A stretch of DNA of 64,000 bases from UBA7236 sp964463165 (GCA_964463165.1 CAYXBK010000005.1:62001-126000), one strand, 5' to 3'. Shown: positions 1-7,641, counted from the stretch's first letter. Notes: generated from the letters alone by a model not told the origin. Program-made: numbers and translations.

Positions 1-253
1 TCACCATCGGAGTTGATACAAAATCTTTCGCGATAAAAACAAAAACACCTTCTTCACAAAAAACTTTTGCGGCTGTTTCGGTAAATAATTCACCGGCAAA
101 CCGGCAATCATGTCCTATTACAATTGCAGGATTAGGCGATATTTTTTTTACCCAATCGGCAGTTGCTTTACTAACCCTTGCAACATTATCAGTTGTAAAT
201 TCTTTTGCAATAATGGCCCGCCAGCCATCGGTTCCGAATTTGATCTGGATCAT
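1..253 (-). CDS. Phosphoglucomutase/phosphomannomutase, N-terminal part (cut by window edge)
   Basis: The reverse strand reads from an ATG at 251-253 without a stop to the window edge, giving about 84 codons. The protein opens with IKFGTDGWRAIIAKEF, the first-domain signature of the alpha-D-phosphohexomutase superfamily, followed by AIVIGHDCRFAGELF, which matches the conserved strand-helix of domain I. The active-site phosphoserine loop would lie just beyond the edge. These enzymes interconvert hexose 1- and 6-phosphates in the cytoplasm. Which sugar is used (glucose, mannose or glucosamine) cannot be decided from this piece. Family call is firm; subfamily open. Confidence 0.85.
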   Translation of the reverse strand, partial: MIQIKFGTDGWRAIIAKEFTTDNVARVSKATADWVKKISPNPAIVIGHDCRFAGELFTETAAKVFCEEGVFVFIAKDFVSTPMV

Positions 254-315
254 AGATTTGATTTTTAAAAGCGGCATCTTAACAGCCGGCTGCGCACAAA
301 GATAATTGTACAAGA

Positions 316-353
316 GAAATGCCATCAATCCTTTTCAGATTTGATGGCATTTC
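316..353 (-). terminator. Hairpin between two minus-strand genes, probable terminator
   Basis: A perfect 13-bp stem (316-328 with 341-353, arm GAAATGCCATCAA) surrounds a 12-nt loop. It sits downstream of the hydrolase stop at 385 and upstream of the phosphohexomutase start at 253. The minus-strand sequence after the stem is only mildly T-rich, so termination strength is uncertain. Confidence 0.5.
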
Positions 354-384
354 GTTGCTCTTATATGTTATTTAGTATTTCTGA

Positions 385-1251
385 TTATTCAGGATTTGCT
401 TCGAAAAAGGCTTTCACCTGTTTGAAATATTCATCGCGGTTGCTGCTGAAATTTTTATCATTATCAACTCCTTTCACGGTATAGATGGTGGTAACTTTTT
501 TCTTCAGCAACTGAAGTTCCTGCATATCTGCAACATTCATGATATTTCCCTGTTCGCCGATGATCAAAAGGATCGCACGCAAATTTTCACCTTTATCGAT
601 CAATGCCATTTTCGGTTCAAGAAGTGTAACATTATATCCGATCGGCATAAAGATCTTGCCGCCTGTTTTTTCTTCATATCTTTTTTGAACTGTTTCAAAT
701 GAAGTATAAGGATTATCGGCAATTACCCTGTGGACTTTTAAATTATTCGCTCCGAGGCCGAGTGATAAGCCGCCGCCAATGCCCCAGCCGTATAAATCGA
801 TGGTAAAGAGCGGGTGATATTTTTTTACATAATCAATTGCTCCCTGTAAATCGGCTGCAAATTGCTGATAGATATAAAATTTAGGACTTACATTAAAATC
901 ACTGCTTTTGCCGAAACCTCGATAATCATACATGAATACATGAAAACCAAGTCCGAGAAATTTTCCTGCCTGCTCAAGGCCGTTTGCCATATTTCCATTT
1001 CCGTCGCAACTGATTATAATTGATTTTTTAGATGCTTTATCCTGTTTTTCACCCGGATACAAATGCCATCCGAATAAACTTGCACCATCATCAGTAACAA
1101 TACGGATCGTATCGAATACCAAACCGAAATCGGCAGGCGTGATATCATAGGTTCTTTGCGCATTCAAACCTAAAGTTTGCTGGCCGAATGCCGAAGCACC
1201 AGAAAGGATCAGAACAAAAACGGGTAAAGAAATTTTTTTGAGAAGATTCAT
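385..1251 (-). CDS. Secreted alpha/beta-hydrolase-fold protein, catalytic residues apparently lost
   Basis: 288 aa. Residues 1-24 form a signal peptide (basic start, hydrophobic core, ending ASAFGQ), so the protein is exported. The rest follows the alpha/beta hydrolase plan: the oxyanion region CDGNGNMANG at 82-91, MYDYRGFGKS at 107-116, and the nucleophile elbow YGWGIGGG at 154-161. In active members the elbow is G-x-S-x-G; here the nucleophile position (157) is Gly. The usual acid loop reads GEQGNIM and no GH motif is seen near the C terminus. The closest fold relatives are BAAT/Hydrolase_4-like esterases. I infer a non-catalytic binding protein, or a highly altered enzyme. No partner gene is adjacent. 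Confidence 0.7.
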   Translation of the reverse strand: MNLLKKISLPVFVLILSGASAFGQQTLGLNAQRTYDITPADFGLVFDTIRIVTDDGASLFGWHLYPGEKQDKASKKSIIISCDGNGNMANGLEQAGKFLGLGFHVFMYDYRGFGKSSDFNVSPKFYIYQQFAADLQGAIDYVKKYHPLFTIDLYGWGIGGGLSLGLGANNLKVHRVIADNPYTSFETVQKRYEEKTGGKIFMPIGYNVTLLEPKMALIDKGENLRAILLIIGEQGNIMNVADMQELQLLKKKVTTIYTVKGVDNDKNFSSNRDEYFKQVKAFFEANPE

Positions 1252-1427
1252 AGAAATTTAAAAAGTTTTAATTTTTGTTAGAAATTATTTTTGGACAGGT
1301 CACTTACCCAAAATTCATGCCCGTAAAAATAAGAGAATTCATTGAAAGGAATCAAATTGAAAGTTGCATAATGACACTTAAAATTATTCTGTTGTTTACG
1401 AATACTCTTAATTGGAATTTCAGGTGA

Positions 1428-1435
1428 TAACTTTG
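1428..1435 (+). promoter_or_regulatory. Bacteroidota-type -7 box (TAACTTTG) ahead of pcm
   Basis: TAACTTTG matches TAnnTTTG exactly. A TTG lies 13 bp upstream (1412-1414), closer than the usual 17-23 bp. Transcription from here would begin within the first units of the heptamer array that starts at 1438. Confidence 0.45.
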
Positions 1436-1437
1436 TG

Positions 1438-1528
1438 AGCTGGTAGCTAGTAGCTAGTAGCTAGTAGCTAGTAGCTAGTAGCTAGTAGCTAGTAGCCAGT
1501 AGCTAGCAGCTAGCAGCTAGCAGCCACC
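1438..1528. repeat. Heptanucleotide tandem repeat, 13 units (AGCTAGT/AGCTAGC)
   Basis: Thirteen contiguous 7-bp units without a slip: AGCTGGT, six AGCTAGT from 1445, a seventh at 1487, AGCCAGT, three AGCTAGC and a degenerate AGCCACC. TAG stops fall in successive frames, so it is not coding. It ends ten bases before the TTG start of pcm and begins just after a -7 box, so it probably forms the pcm leader. Read on the other strand the unit ACTAGCT fits the NNYWNYT pattern of other arrays in this window. Confidence 0.95.
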
Positions 1529-1538
1529 ATCAATAACA

Positions 1539-2192
1539 TTGAACACATTCGACACATATCGGCATAAAGGAATGCGGCAAAAGCTGGTGGATACGATCCG
1601 CCAAAAAGGAATTGCCGATGAAGCTGTATTGCAGGCAATCAATTCGGTACCAAGGCATGCATTTATGGACGAGGCTTTTCTCGAGCATGCTTATGAGGAT
1701 AAGGCATTTCAGATCGGTGAAGGACAAACAATTTCCCAGCCTTATACGGTTGCCTATATGACAGAAATGCTTGAAGTAAAACCGGCAATGAAAGTTCTTG
1801 AAATCGGAACCGGTTCAGGATATCAGGCGAGTGTGCTGGCGGAAATGGGCGCAAAAGTATTTTCCATCGAACGTCATAAAAAATTGAATGAAAGCGCCGG
1901 CAAACAAATTTATATCCTCGGCTATAAAAATGTTAAGCTTTTTTTTGGAGACGGCTACGAGGGCTTACCGAATTATGCCCCCTTCGACAGAGTGATTATT
2001 ACGGCAGCGGCAAAAGAAATCCCGCAAAAACTTTTAAAGCAATTAAAAATTGGTGGAATTATGGTTTTACCACTGGGAAATGATGATGACCAGATTATGG
2101 TGAAGATTACGAAAACCGGTGAAAACGATTTTTCAAAAGAGGCGGGAGATAATTTCAGGTTTGTTCCTTTGCTTACCGGAAAGGTCCTCTGA
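1539..2192 (+). CDS. pcm: Protein-L-isoaspartate O-methyltransferase
   Basis: 217 aa. It transfers a methyl group from S-adenosylmethionine to isoaspartyl residues of damaged proteins in the cytoplasm, starting their repair. The SAM-binding motif I, VLEIGTGSGYQASVLAEMG, is at about residues 85-103, preceded by the substrate-side motif EGQTISQPYTVAYM at about 61-74. The N terminus TYRHKGMRQKLV fits Bacteroidota homologues, and this part is only included if translation starts at the TTG at 1539; the next in-frame ATG is at 1572 and would cut it off. An in-frame TAG lies at 1518. No Shine-Dalgarno is visible and a heptamer array lies directly upstream. Confidence 0.93.
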   Translation: MNTFDTYRHKGMRQKLVDTIRQKGIADEAVLQAINSVPRHAFMDEAFLEHAYEDKAFQIGEGQTISQPYTVAYMTEMLEVKPAMKVLEIGTGSGYQASVLAEMGAKVFSIERHKKLNESAGKQIYILGYKNVKLFFGDGYEGLPNYAPFDRVIITAAAKEIPQKLLKQLKIGGIMVLPLGNDDDQIMVKITKTGENDFSKEAGDNFRFVPLLTGKVL

Positions 2193-2286
2193 TTTACCTG
2201 CTCCAACCCTTCTATATTGTATCTTAATAAATACAATTGCTATGCCTCCGGTTTACAAGCAAATTCTTCCCACGCCTTACGGCTGA

Positions 2287-2294
2287 TAACTTTG
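2287..2294 (+). promoter_or_regulatory. -7 box TAACTTTG ahead of the exported protein at 2317
   Basis: Exact TAnnTTTG followed by C, 22 bp before the ATG at 2317. No TTG at the expected -33 distance was found. Confidence 0.45.
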
Positions 2295-2316
2295 CCCCAA
2301 ACAAACTATCGTGAAT

Positions 2317-3147
2317 ATGAAAAAAATCAGTGTAATCCTGACATTAACCCTTTGCTCCTTCGGAATCTTTGCGCAAAATATGCCTGAAGCAGGCTCCTCT
2401 GCGCTCGGTTTTAATATTACAGGTTTATGGGATGTGTCTATCGGAAATTATGGACAAACTATTTTAGGCGGTGCAACAATTAACGATCCGGTTGGCATTT
2501 TGAACGGCGGTATTCCGGTTGATGTAAATGCTTTATTGCCTCAAAACATCCTGATGTATAAGCGTTATTATGATAACGGACTTGCAAGCAGATTTGGGTT
2601 GGGCCTGTCGAGCATTTCAAGCAAATCTTTTATTGCAGACAGCACATTTACGCTCCTTGAATACATGGAAACCACAGAAAAACTTTCTGCATTTTCTTTT
2701 GGAATTAATGTAGGGCTTGAGAAACATGTAGGAACCGGGTCAACCAAAGTAGATCCTTACCTTGGTGCGGACCTAATGTTTTCAATGCTTACCGGCATTA
2801 AATATTCAAGCGTAACAGACGTTACCGGAGAGGACATCAACGGGGATGCATATTCTTCCAATACTACTTATGATGTGAATTATCCTGGTGGAATGGGAAT
2901 AGCTCTCAACCTGCTTGGTGGTTTTAACTATTTCTTCTCTGAAAATATTTCCATCGGCGGTGAGGTAGGAATTGGCTTCGGAATGGTGAACATGGGTGGT
3001 GAATGGACCAGCGATTACAGCTACAGCTCCACTTCAGGAGGCACTACAACGACAACCACCTTTGCAGACCGCGGTGAATACAAGAACACCGTCACCGGCC
3101 TGCAGGTAAATTCTTACGGAGGGGTGGACCTTACGATATATTGGTAA
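2317..3147 (+). CDS. Exported protein, probable outer-membrane beta-barrel
   Basis: About 276 aa from the ATG at 2317; a GTG two codons earlier is possible but the MKKISVILTLTLCSFGIFAQ signal peptide begins at the ATG. The mature protein is rich in Gly, Ser, Thr and aromatic residues with alternating patterns such as RFGLGLSSIS, FSFGINVGLEKHVG, YLGADLMFSM, NLLGGFNYFFSENISIGGEVGIGFGMVNMGGEW, typical of outer-membrane beta-strands. It ends in an aromatic residue (TIYW), as barrels often do. No enzyme motif. A short lipoprotein follows after a terminator. Specific function unknown. Confidence 0.7.
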   Translation: MKKISVILTLTLCSFGIFAQNMPEAGSSALGFNITGLWDVSIGNYGQTILGGATINDPVGILNGGIPVDVNALLPQNILMYKRYYDNGLASRFGLGLSSISSKSFIADSTFTLLEYMETTEKLSAFSFGINVGLEKHVGTGSTKVDPYLGADLMFSMLTGIKYSSVTDVTGEDINGDAYSSNTTYDVNYPGGMGIALNLLGGFNYFFSENISIGGEVGIGFGMVNMGGEWTSDYSYSSTSGGTTTTTTFADRGEYKNTVTGLQVNSYGGVDLTIYW

Positions 3148-3165
3148 TTTTAATTCAGTCCATAA

Positions 3166-3199
3166 TAAAAATCCTGGTCTTCACAGCCGGGATTTTTTA
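3166..3199 (+). terminator. Rho-independent terminator
   Basis: Stem AAAATCCTGG (3168-3177) with CCGGGATTTT (3187-3196), one G-T pair, 9-nt loop, then a run of T. It ends the gene at 2317-3147. Confidence 0.75.
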
Positions 3200-3206
3200 T
3201 GCCTGC

Positions 3207-3222
3207 AACGGTTTTAACCGTT
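3207..3222. repeat. REP-like palindrome AACGGTT-TT-AACCGTT
   Basis: Perfect 7-bp inverted repeat with a 2-nt centre. The same core (ACGGTT..AACCGT) recurs twice at 34779-34835, again between genes. Confidence 0.6.
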
Positions 3223-3248
3223 CTGCAATCTTTGTGAGGGTAAAGTAT

Positions 3249-3256
3249 TACCTTTG
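3249..3256 (+). promoter_or_regulatory. -7 box TACCTTTG ahead of the lipoprotein at 3283
   Basis: Exact TAnnTTTG followed by C, 26 bp before the start codon. A TTTG at 3231-3234 is 14 bp upstream, shorter than the usual spacer. Confidence 0.5.
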
Positions 3257-3282
3257 CGCCGTTTAAAATCAGAAAATTTTTT

Positions 3283-3870
3283 ATGAAGAAATTGAATTCG
3301 TTTTTGATGATGATCGTGCTCCTGGGCAGCACAGCATTTTTTTCAGGATGTGCCAGAGGAGAGGATGATCCCTGGTTAACCTTACACAGCCGCGATGCCA
3401 GAATTACACAACCGTGGATATTAACCTCCCTGAGCGGCACAATAGTGGAAACTGTTGATGGAAATACGACAAATATCGTTTACGAATACGATGGAACTAA
3501 CCTTTATGTGACCACAAACGGAGCAACAGCTTCGTATGTATACGTTTTTGATATGCAGATAAAAGATAACGGAGAAGTTTTTTCGGAAGAATTTATTAAT
3601 GATCTTGAAAGTGGTGACCCGGTTCAGCAAAGTTCTAAATCAAGTTATTGGTATTGGGGAAATGATAATAAAAATAAAACAAGTGTTGTACTCGACCTCA
3701 CAGGTTATTTTGCCGATTTTGCTTCATTCGATATTCCAAGGCTTGCCTGGAACGATATGAGTCTTACGGTAGATTATTCAGATAATTATACAACAACAGG
3801 TGGTGGAGCCGGATCAAAAACAGTATTTATGCAACTTGATTTTGAAATCAATACCGCTTTACTGAATTAA
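3283..3870 (+). CDS. Lipoprotein of unknown function
   Basis: 195 aa. A signal peptide leads to a lipobox FFSGC with the modified Cys at about residue 23; CARGEDDP follows, so the mature protein begins with acidic residues. The segment GEDDPWLTLHSRDARITQPWILTS is a theme I have seen in Bacteroidota lipoproteins with a lipocalin-like body: W-x-L-T-S followed by beta strands with conserved Gly/Asn turns. I infer a lipid-anchored beta-barrel binding protein; the ligand is unknown. It has its own -7 box and lies alone before the convergent smpB. Confidence 0.7.
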   Translation: MKKLNSFLMMIVLLGSTAFFSGCARGEDDPWLTLHSRDARITQPWILTSLSGTIVETVDGNTTNIVYEYDGTNLYVTTNGATASYVYVFDMQIKDNGEVFSEEFINDLESGDPVQQSSKSSYWYWGNDNKNKTSVVLDLTGYFADFASFDIPRLAWNDMSLTVDYSDNYTTTGGGAGSKTVFMQLDFEINTALLN

Positions 3871-3879
3871 TAAAAAATA

Positions 3880-4338
3880 TTATTTGTATTTGCGCAGGGA
3901 TCTTTCGAGATCCCTTTTTTCGTCCTTTTGTTTAATGCTCTCTCTTTTATCATGCACTTTTTTTCCACGGGCAAGTGCAATTTCTATTTTTGCAAATCCG
4001 CGGTCGGTCACAAATAATTTCAAAGGAATAATTGTATAACCCCGCTCCTTCACTTTGGCGAGCAATTTTTCAATTTCCTTTTTATTGAGCAATAATTTCC
4101 TGATGCGCAGTGGCTCGTGCTGCCACATTGTTGCCTGCTTATATTCGCTGATGTTCAGATTTTTGATCCATAATTCACCTTCACGAAATAAACAATACGC
4201 ATCATTCATATTTGCCTTCCCTTCACGGATACTTTTTATTTCACTGCCATGCAAAATCAATCCCGCAACATATGTATCGATTATTTCGAATTCAAAAGTT
4301 GCACGCTTATTTCTGATATTTATTTCCGATTGTTTCAT
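3880..4338 (-). CDS. smpB: SsrA-binding protein SmpB
   Basis: 152 aa from the ATG at 4338. It binds tmRNA and delivers it to stalled ribosomes for trans-translation. Visible family features: the N-terminal INIRNKRATFEFEI, the EIKSIREGKANMNDAY loop, the LWIKNLNISEY strand, and the basic tail KVHDKRESIKQKDEKRDLERSLRKYK that enters the mRNA channel. An upstream in-frame ATG at 4368 would add ten residues (MIVAYLYANQ) with no counterpart in the family, so I prefer 4338. The upstream gene ends at 4369, 30 bp away, so the two are probably cotranscribed. Confidence 0.95.
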   Translation of the reverse strand: MKQSEINIRNKRATFEFEIIDTYVAGLILHGSEIKSIREGKANMNDAYCLFREGELWIKNLNISEYKQATMWQHEPLRIRKLLLNKKEIEKLLAKVKERGYTIIPLKLFVTDRGFAKIEIALARGKKVHDKRESIKQKDEKRDLERSLRKYK

Positions 4339-4368
4339 CTGGTTTGCATAAAGATATGCAACTATCAT

Positions 4369-4761
4369 TTACCCGAGCGATTGCATGATCGTTTCAAGTT
4401 TTTCCTTTTTTAAAATCTTTTGTCCTGTTCTTCCTTTTGCAATTAACCGCCCGCCGCATTTTGCTTCAAACGAACAATTCACCGCATTTCCATTTACTTC
4501 ATCCAGCTTTGCATAAAAATCAATTTTGCTTCCGATTAAAGCCGGAGAAATATGATCAACATGAATAAATGTTCCGATTCCTTCTTCATCCTCTTCTTTC
4601 ATTTCGAGAACAAATAAGCGTGTACTCCATTCTGCATCTTTGGCAAGGTAAAATGTGGAATACACTTCATGGACAACACCGCTGTCGAATTCTGCCTTTT
4701 CGTGCGGTTGCACAATTTTCGAATAGATTTTTATTTCGCCGGGAAGAAATGGATTTTTCAC
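4369..4761 (-). CDS. Hotdog-fold thioesterase-like protein
   Basis: 130 aa, no signal peptide. The pattern is that of FlK-like thioesterases: a helix WSTRLFVLEMKEEDEEGIGTFIHVDHISPALIG containing Glu and a His-rich strand, then IDFYAKLDEVNGNAVNCSFEAKCGGRLIAKGRTGQKIL, the long beta-hairpin with a terminal R(T/H)xx(I/V) strand. In FlK-type enzymes a Thr/Ser, Glu and His catalyse; the His of HVDH and an upstream Glu are candidates. Substrate is probably a small acyl-CoA but is not deducible. It precedes smpB on the same strand. Confidence 0.75.
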   Translation of the reverse strand: MKNPFLPGEIKIYSKIVQPHEKAEFDSGVVHEVYSTFYLAKDAEWSTRLFVLEMKEEDEEGIGTFIHVDHISPALIGSKIDFYAKLDEVNGNAVNCSFEAKCGGRLIAKGRTGQKILKKEKLETIMQSLG

Positions 4762-4772
4762 AATACAAAGGT

Positions 4773-4870
4773 AGGAATCGGGAGTCAGGAATCAGTCCGC
4801 CGCACGGCGAAAGGAATCAGGATGCCAGCAATCGTCCCACTCACAACTCACAATTCACCACCATCACTCC
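4773..4870. repeat. Intergenic word region: two heptamer arrays and a GC-rich palindrome remnant
   Basis: 4774-4794 is GGAATCG GGAGTCA GGAATCA, which on the other strand is the GATTCCT/GACTCCC word series also found at 48058-48078. 4796-4810 (TCCGCCGCACGGCGA) is a degraded copy of the perfect palindrome at 7557-7572. 4842-4855 is CACAACT CACAATT. The region runs up to the mntH stop at 4871. Confidence 0.7.
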
Positions 4871-6775
4871 TCACTTCACCGCCAGCAGCGGAATATGAAT
4901 TTTATGCCGAACAGTATTTATGGTTTGTCCGAAAACAAAATCTTTTAATCCTTTATGCCCGTGTGCACCCATTACAAGCAGGTCGGCTTTACTGTTATTT
5001 ACAATTTGCGGAATAATTTTCGAAGGCCGTCCAAATCCCAGCTCAATTGTTACCTGATATCCTTTTGAAATCAATTCATCTGCATAGCGCTTGAGAAACT
5101 GATAATCTTCATGTGTTTCATAATCCCCCGCCTCTTTCCCAAAGGTTAATGCGCCTGCTGTTTCTACAATATGAATCAGGATATAATTTGCTTCCTTTCC
5201 ACCGGCAGCAATTGCATGTGTGATCGTAGAATTATCCGTTGCGGAAAAATCAAGTGTGATTGCAATGGTTTTAAAAGCATCTTTGATCACAAAATCCATA
5301 TCAAGTTTTTCTTTATGCAGAAGGGCAGGTGTATAATCGTTTTTAGATATAAATGGTTTGAAAGTAATATAAAGTAAAAGAAATATACCATACAATGCAA
5401 TTGGCAGAATAAACACATAAACCCACCAGTTATTTTCCTGTTGCAATAACCCCGCAATTGTTTCATAAACCAATTTAATATTCAGGCCGACAATAATTGC
5501 TGCAGACACCCATGATAATATTTTTGTAATTGTTTTGATTGCAAATGTTCCCATGCGCTGTTTATCGCTTACAAAATGTATGAGTGGAATAATTGCAAAG
5601 CCCAATTGCATACTCAGTATCACCTGCGATAATACCAGCAGTTCACCGGTTTCACTTTCGCCTTTTATCCATATTACTAAAAATGCAGGCACCACAGCGA
5701 GCAGGCGGGTAATTAACCTGCGCAACCATGGCGTGATGCGCAGGTTTAAATACCCTTCCATAATAATCTGTCCCGCCAATGTTCCTGTGATTGTTGAACT
5801 CTGGCCCGACGCAATTAATGCGACGGCAAATAAAATCGGTGCGATCTCAGCACCCAGCAATGGCTCAAGTAAACGATGCGCATCCTGTATATCTGCAATA
5901 TTTGTTAATCCATTGGAAAAGAATACAGCGGCCGCGAGAATCAGAATACTTGCATTTACAAGAAACGCAAGATTGAGTGCAACAACACTGTCGATAAAAT
6001 TAAATTTGATTGCTTTTCGTTTTCCTTTTTCACTCTGATCAAATTTTCTTGTCTGCACGAGGGCACTGTGCAGATATAAATTATGCGGCATTACCGTTGC
6101 GCCGATCACTCCAATGGCAATATATAATGCTGTGCTGTTTGGAATGGAAGGAATTAATCCCGACAACATTAAAGTTGCATCCGGTTTGGCAAGAAATATT
6201 TCAACAAAAAAAGAAGCACCCATGATAAATACCATTGAAATAATAAATGCTTCCATCCGGCGAATTCCGAAATTGAGAATCATCAGCAACAATAAACAAT
6301 CGAGTACTGCAATGGAAACACCATAGAGCAATGGCATGCCGAACAATAAATTCAATCCGATTGCAAGTCCGAGTACTTCAGCAAGATCACATGCGGCGAT
6401 CGCAATTTCTGCAAAAATGTAAAGCGGGATATTAATTGCCGGAGGAAATGCTTCTTTACTCGCCTGTGCAAGGTCACGGCCACGCACAATGCCCAATCTT
6501 GCGCAATGGCTTTGTAATAAAATGGCAATCAGGTTGCTCATCAAAAGCACCCAGATCAACTGATAACCAAAACCACTACCTGCTGCAAGGTCTGTTGCCC
6601 AATTGCCCGGGTCCATATACCCAACGCTCACAAGATAAGCAGGCCCCAGAAAGGCGAAAAACTTGCGCCATTTTCCGGTTTTCATCGTTGTATCCACACT
6701 CGAATGCACTTCATCAAGCGATTTACCAGAGCTTTTCCTGATGAAATGCGATTCGGGATCTTTATTAAAAAACAT
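4871..6775 (-). CDS. mntH: Nramp-family Mn(II)/metal transporter fused to a UspA domain
   Basis: 634 aa. Residues about 35-465 form the Nramp transporter, which imports divalent metals with protons. TM1 carries the metal motif DPGNW and TM6 carries MPHNLYLHS; the QSSTITGTLAGQIIMEG segment is also typical. Residues about 490-634 are a universal-stress-protein domain ending in GAHGHKGLKDFVFGQTINTVRHKIHIPLL, with the ATP-loop form G-x2-G-x9-G in part. Plain MntH is about 410-450 residues, so this is the fused form known in Bacteroidota. mntR lies 99 bp upstream on the same strand, and a DtxR-type palindrome lies in the gap, so expression is very likely Mn-repressed. Mn(II) over Fe(II) is inferred from the regulator. 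Confidence 0.93.
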   Translation of the reverse strand: MFFNKDPESHFIRKSSGKSLDEVHSSVDTTMKTGKWRKFFAFLGPAYLVSVGYMDPGNWATDLAAGSGFGYQLIWVLLMSNLIAILLQSHCARLGIVRGRDLAQASKEAFPPAINIPLYIFAEIAIAACDLAEVLGLAIGLNLLFGMPLLYGVSIAVLDCLLLLMILNFGIRRMEAFIISMVFIMGASFFVEIFLAKPDATLMLSGLIPSIPNSTALYIAIGVIGATVMPHNLYLHSALVQTRKFDQSEKGKRKAIKFNFIDSVVALNLAFLVNASILILAAAVFFSNGLTNIADIQDAHRLLEPLLGAEIAPILFAVALIASGQSSTITGTLAGQIIMEGYLNLRITPWLRRLITRLLAVVPAFLVIWIKGESETGELLVLSQVILSMQLGFAIIPLIHFVSDKQRMGTFAIKTITKILSWVSAAIIVGLNIKLVYETIAGLLQQENNWWVYVFILPIALYGIFLLLYITFKPFISKNDYTPALLHKEKLDMDFVIKDAFKTIAITLDFSATDNSTITHAIAAGGKEANYILIHIVETAGALTFGKEAGDYETHEDYQFLKRYADELISKGYQVTIELGFGRPSKIIPQIVNNSKADLLVMGAHGHKGLKDFVFGQTINTVRHKIHIPLLAVK

Positions 6776-6797
6776 GCTACCCGTCCAATTTTTGAGG

Positions 6798-6805
6798 CAA
6801 ATGTA
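6798..6805 (-). promoter_or_regulatory. -7 box (TACATTTG) of mntH
   Basis: On the minus strand TACATTTGC matches TAnnTTTG, 22 bp before the mntH ATG. No good TTG is seen at 17-23 bp; the palindrome at 6814-6829 occupies that space. Confidence 0.55.
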
Positions 6806-6813
6806 AATATATT

Positions 6814-6829
6814 TTTAGACTAATCTAAA
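6814..6829. promoter_or_regulatory. Probable MntR operator upstream of mntH
   Basis: TTTAGACTAATCTAAA is an inverted repeat with two 6-bp half sites (TTTAGA/TCTAAA) and a 4-bp centre. It starts 8 bp upstream of the mntH -7 box, so a bound dimer would cover the -33 region. Size and AT-rich hexamer half sites suit DtxR/MntR-family regulators, and an MntR-like gene is adjacent. Binding is inferred. Confidence 0.7.
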
Positions 6830-6874
6830 TTTCAAATGAAAATTTTCCTGCTGATCAAAGTGTATATCATAAAT

Positions 6875-7543
6875 CTATTTGGTTCTTCGCACAAGCAGAT
6901 TGCCGGCTACTTTTTTGGAGATGATGATCTCCTTTTTATCATTCAGCTGGATGAGTTTGCTTTCATCGTATTCTTCATCCTCTTTTACTTTGATTTTAGA
7001 ATTGATGATAAGATTTATCTTTCCAAGATACTTCAGAAATTCTGCTGAATGGTCGATAACGCCGACAATAATTCCCGCATCATTTTTTTTCATTTTATCC
7101 AGCGTCACATCTTCGTGATAGGAGATATTTCCATGTTTATCCGGAATGGGATCACCATGCGGATCGAATTTCGGATTGCCGAGAAATTCTTCGATGCGGT
7201 CGGTTAAATTGTCGCTGTTGATATGCTCAAGTTCTTCGGCAAGTTCGTGCACCTCATCCCAGCTGAATTTCAGTTTCTCCACTAAAAACGTTTCCCAGAG
7301 TCTGTGTTTGCGTATCAAATTTTTGGCGATCTTATTTCCTTCCTTCGTAAGCTTAACTCCATAATATTTTTCGTAATTGATCAGTTTTTTCTGTGCGAGT
7401 TTTTTCAGCATATCTGTAACAGATGCAGCTGTTGTATTTAATTTTTCAGCGATTGAATTGGTGAGCACATTTTCCGCAGAGTTTTCACTCAGTTTGAAAA
7501 TTGCTTTGAGATAATTTTCTTCAGTATGGGAAATTGGTGTCAT
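6875..7543 (-). CDS. mntR: MntR/DtxR-family metal-dependent transcriptional repressor
   Basis: 222 aa. Residues 5-70 are the winged helix, 75-145 the metal-binding dimerisation domain, and about 150-222 an SH3-like (FeoA) domain. Metal-site positions can be read: H80, E103, E106 and H107 in HELAEELEHIN. Where Fe-type DtxR/IdeR have Cys at the position of E103, this protein has Glu as in MntR, which favours Mn(II). DPHGDPIP at about 141-148 is the conserved linker of the long DtxR subfamily. It is upstream of mntH and divergent from nothing; it probably represses mntH via 6814-6829. Confidence 0.93.
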   Translation of the reverse strand: MTPISHTEENYLKAIFKLSENSAENVLTNSIAEKLNTTAASVTDMLKKLAQKKLINYEKYYGVKLTKEGNKIAKNLIRKHRLWETFLVEKLKFSWDEVHELAEELEHINSDNLTDRIEEFLGNPKFDPHGDPIPDKHGNISYHEDVTLDKMKKNDAGIIVGVIDHSAEFLKYLGKINLIINSKIKVKEDEEYDESKLIQLNDKKEIIISKKVAGNLLVRRTK

Positions 7544-7556
7544 GTGCTTTTGTGTT

Positions 7557-7572
7557 TCCGCCGTACGGCGGA
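7557..7572. repeat. Perfect 16-bp GC-rich palindrome TCCGCCGTACGGCGGA
   Basis: It equals its own reverse complement and lies in an AT-rich spacer just upstream of mntR. A degraded copy lies at 4796-4810, so the two bracket the mntR-mntH unit. No MntR-like half sites are present. Confidence 0.75.
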
Positions 7573-7577
7573 TTCAT

Positions 7578-7641
7578 GTGTTCGAGTGTTCACGTCGTTT
7601 AATTGTGTTTCCTGGTACCTGCTACTTTATACTTGACTCTA
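7578..7641. repeat. Octamer pair and heptamer array between mntR and the CoA-binding gene
   Basis: 7578-7593 is GTGTTCGA GTGTTCAC, the same 8-bp word repeated four times at 47906-47937. 7614-7641 is GGTACCT GCTACTT TATACTT GACTCTA, a heptamer series of the NNYWNYT type whose last unit runs into the stop codon of the next gene. Confidence 0.7.

Noticed and set aside
4569..5016. Plus-strand reading frames opposite the thioesterase and mntH end
   Set aside because: They lie antisense to well-supported genes and across the repeat words; no family resemblance.
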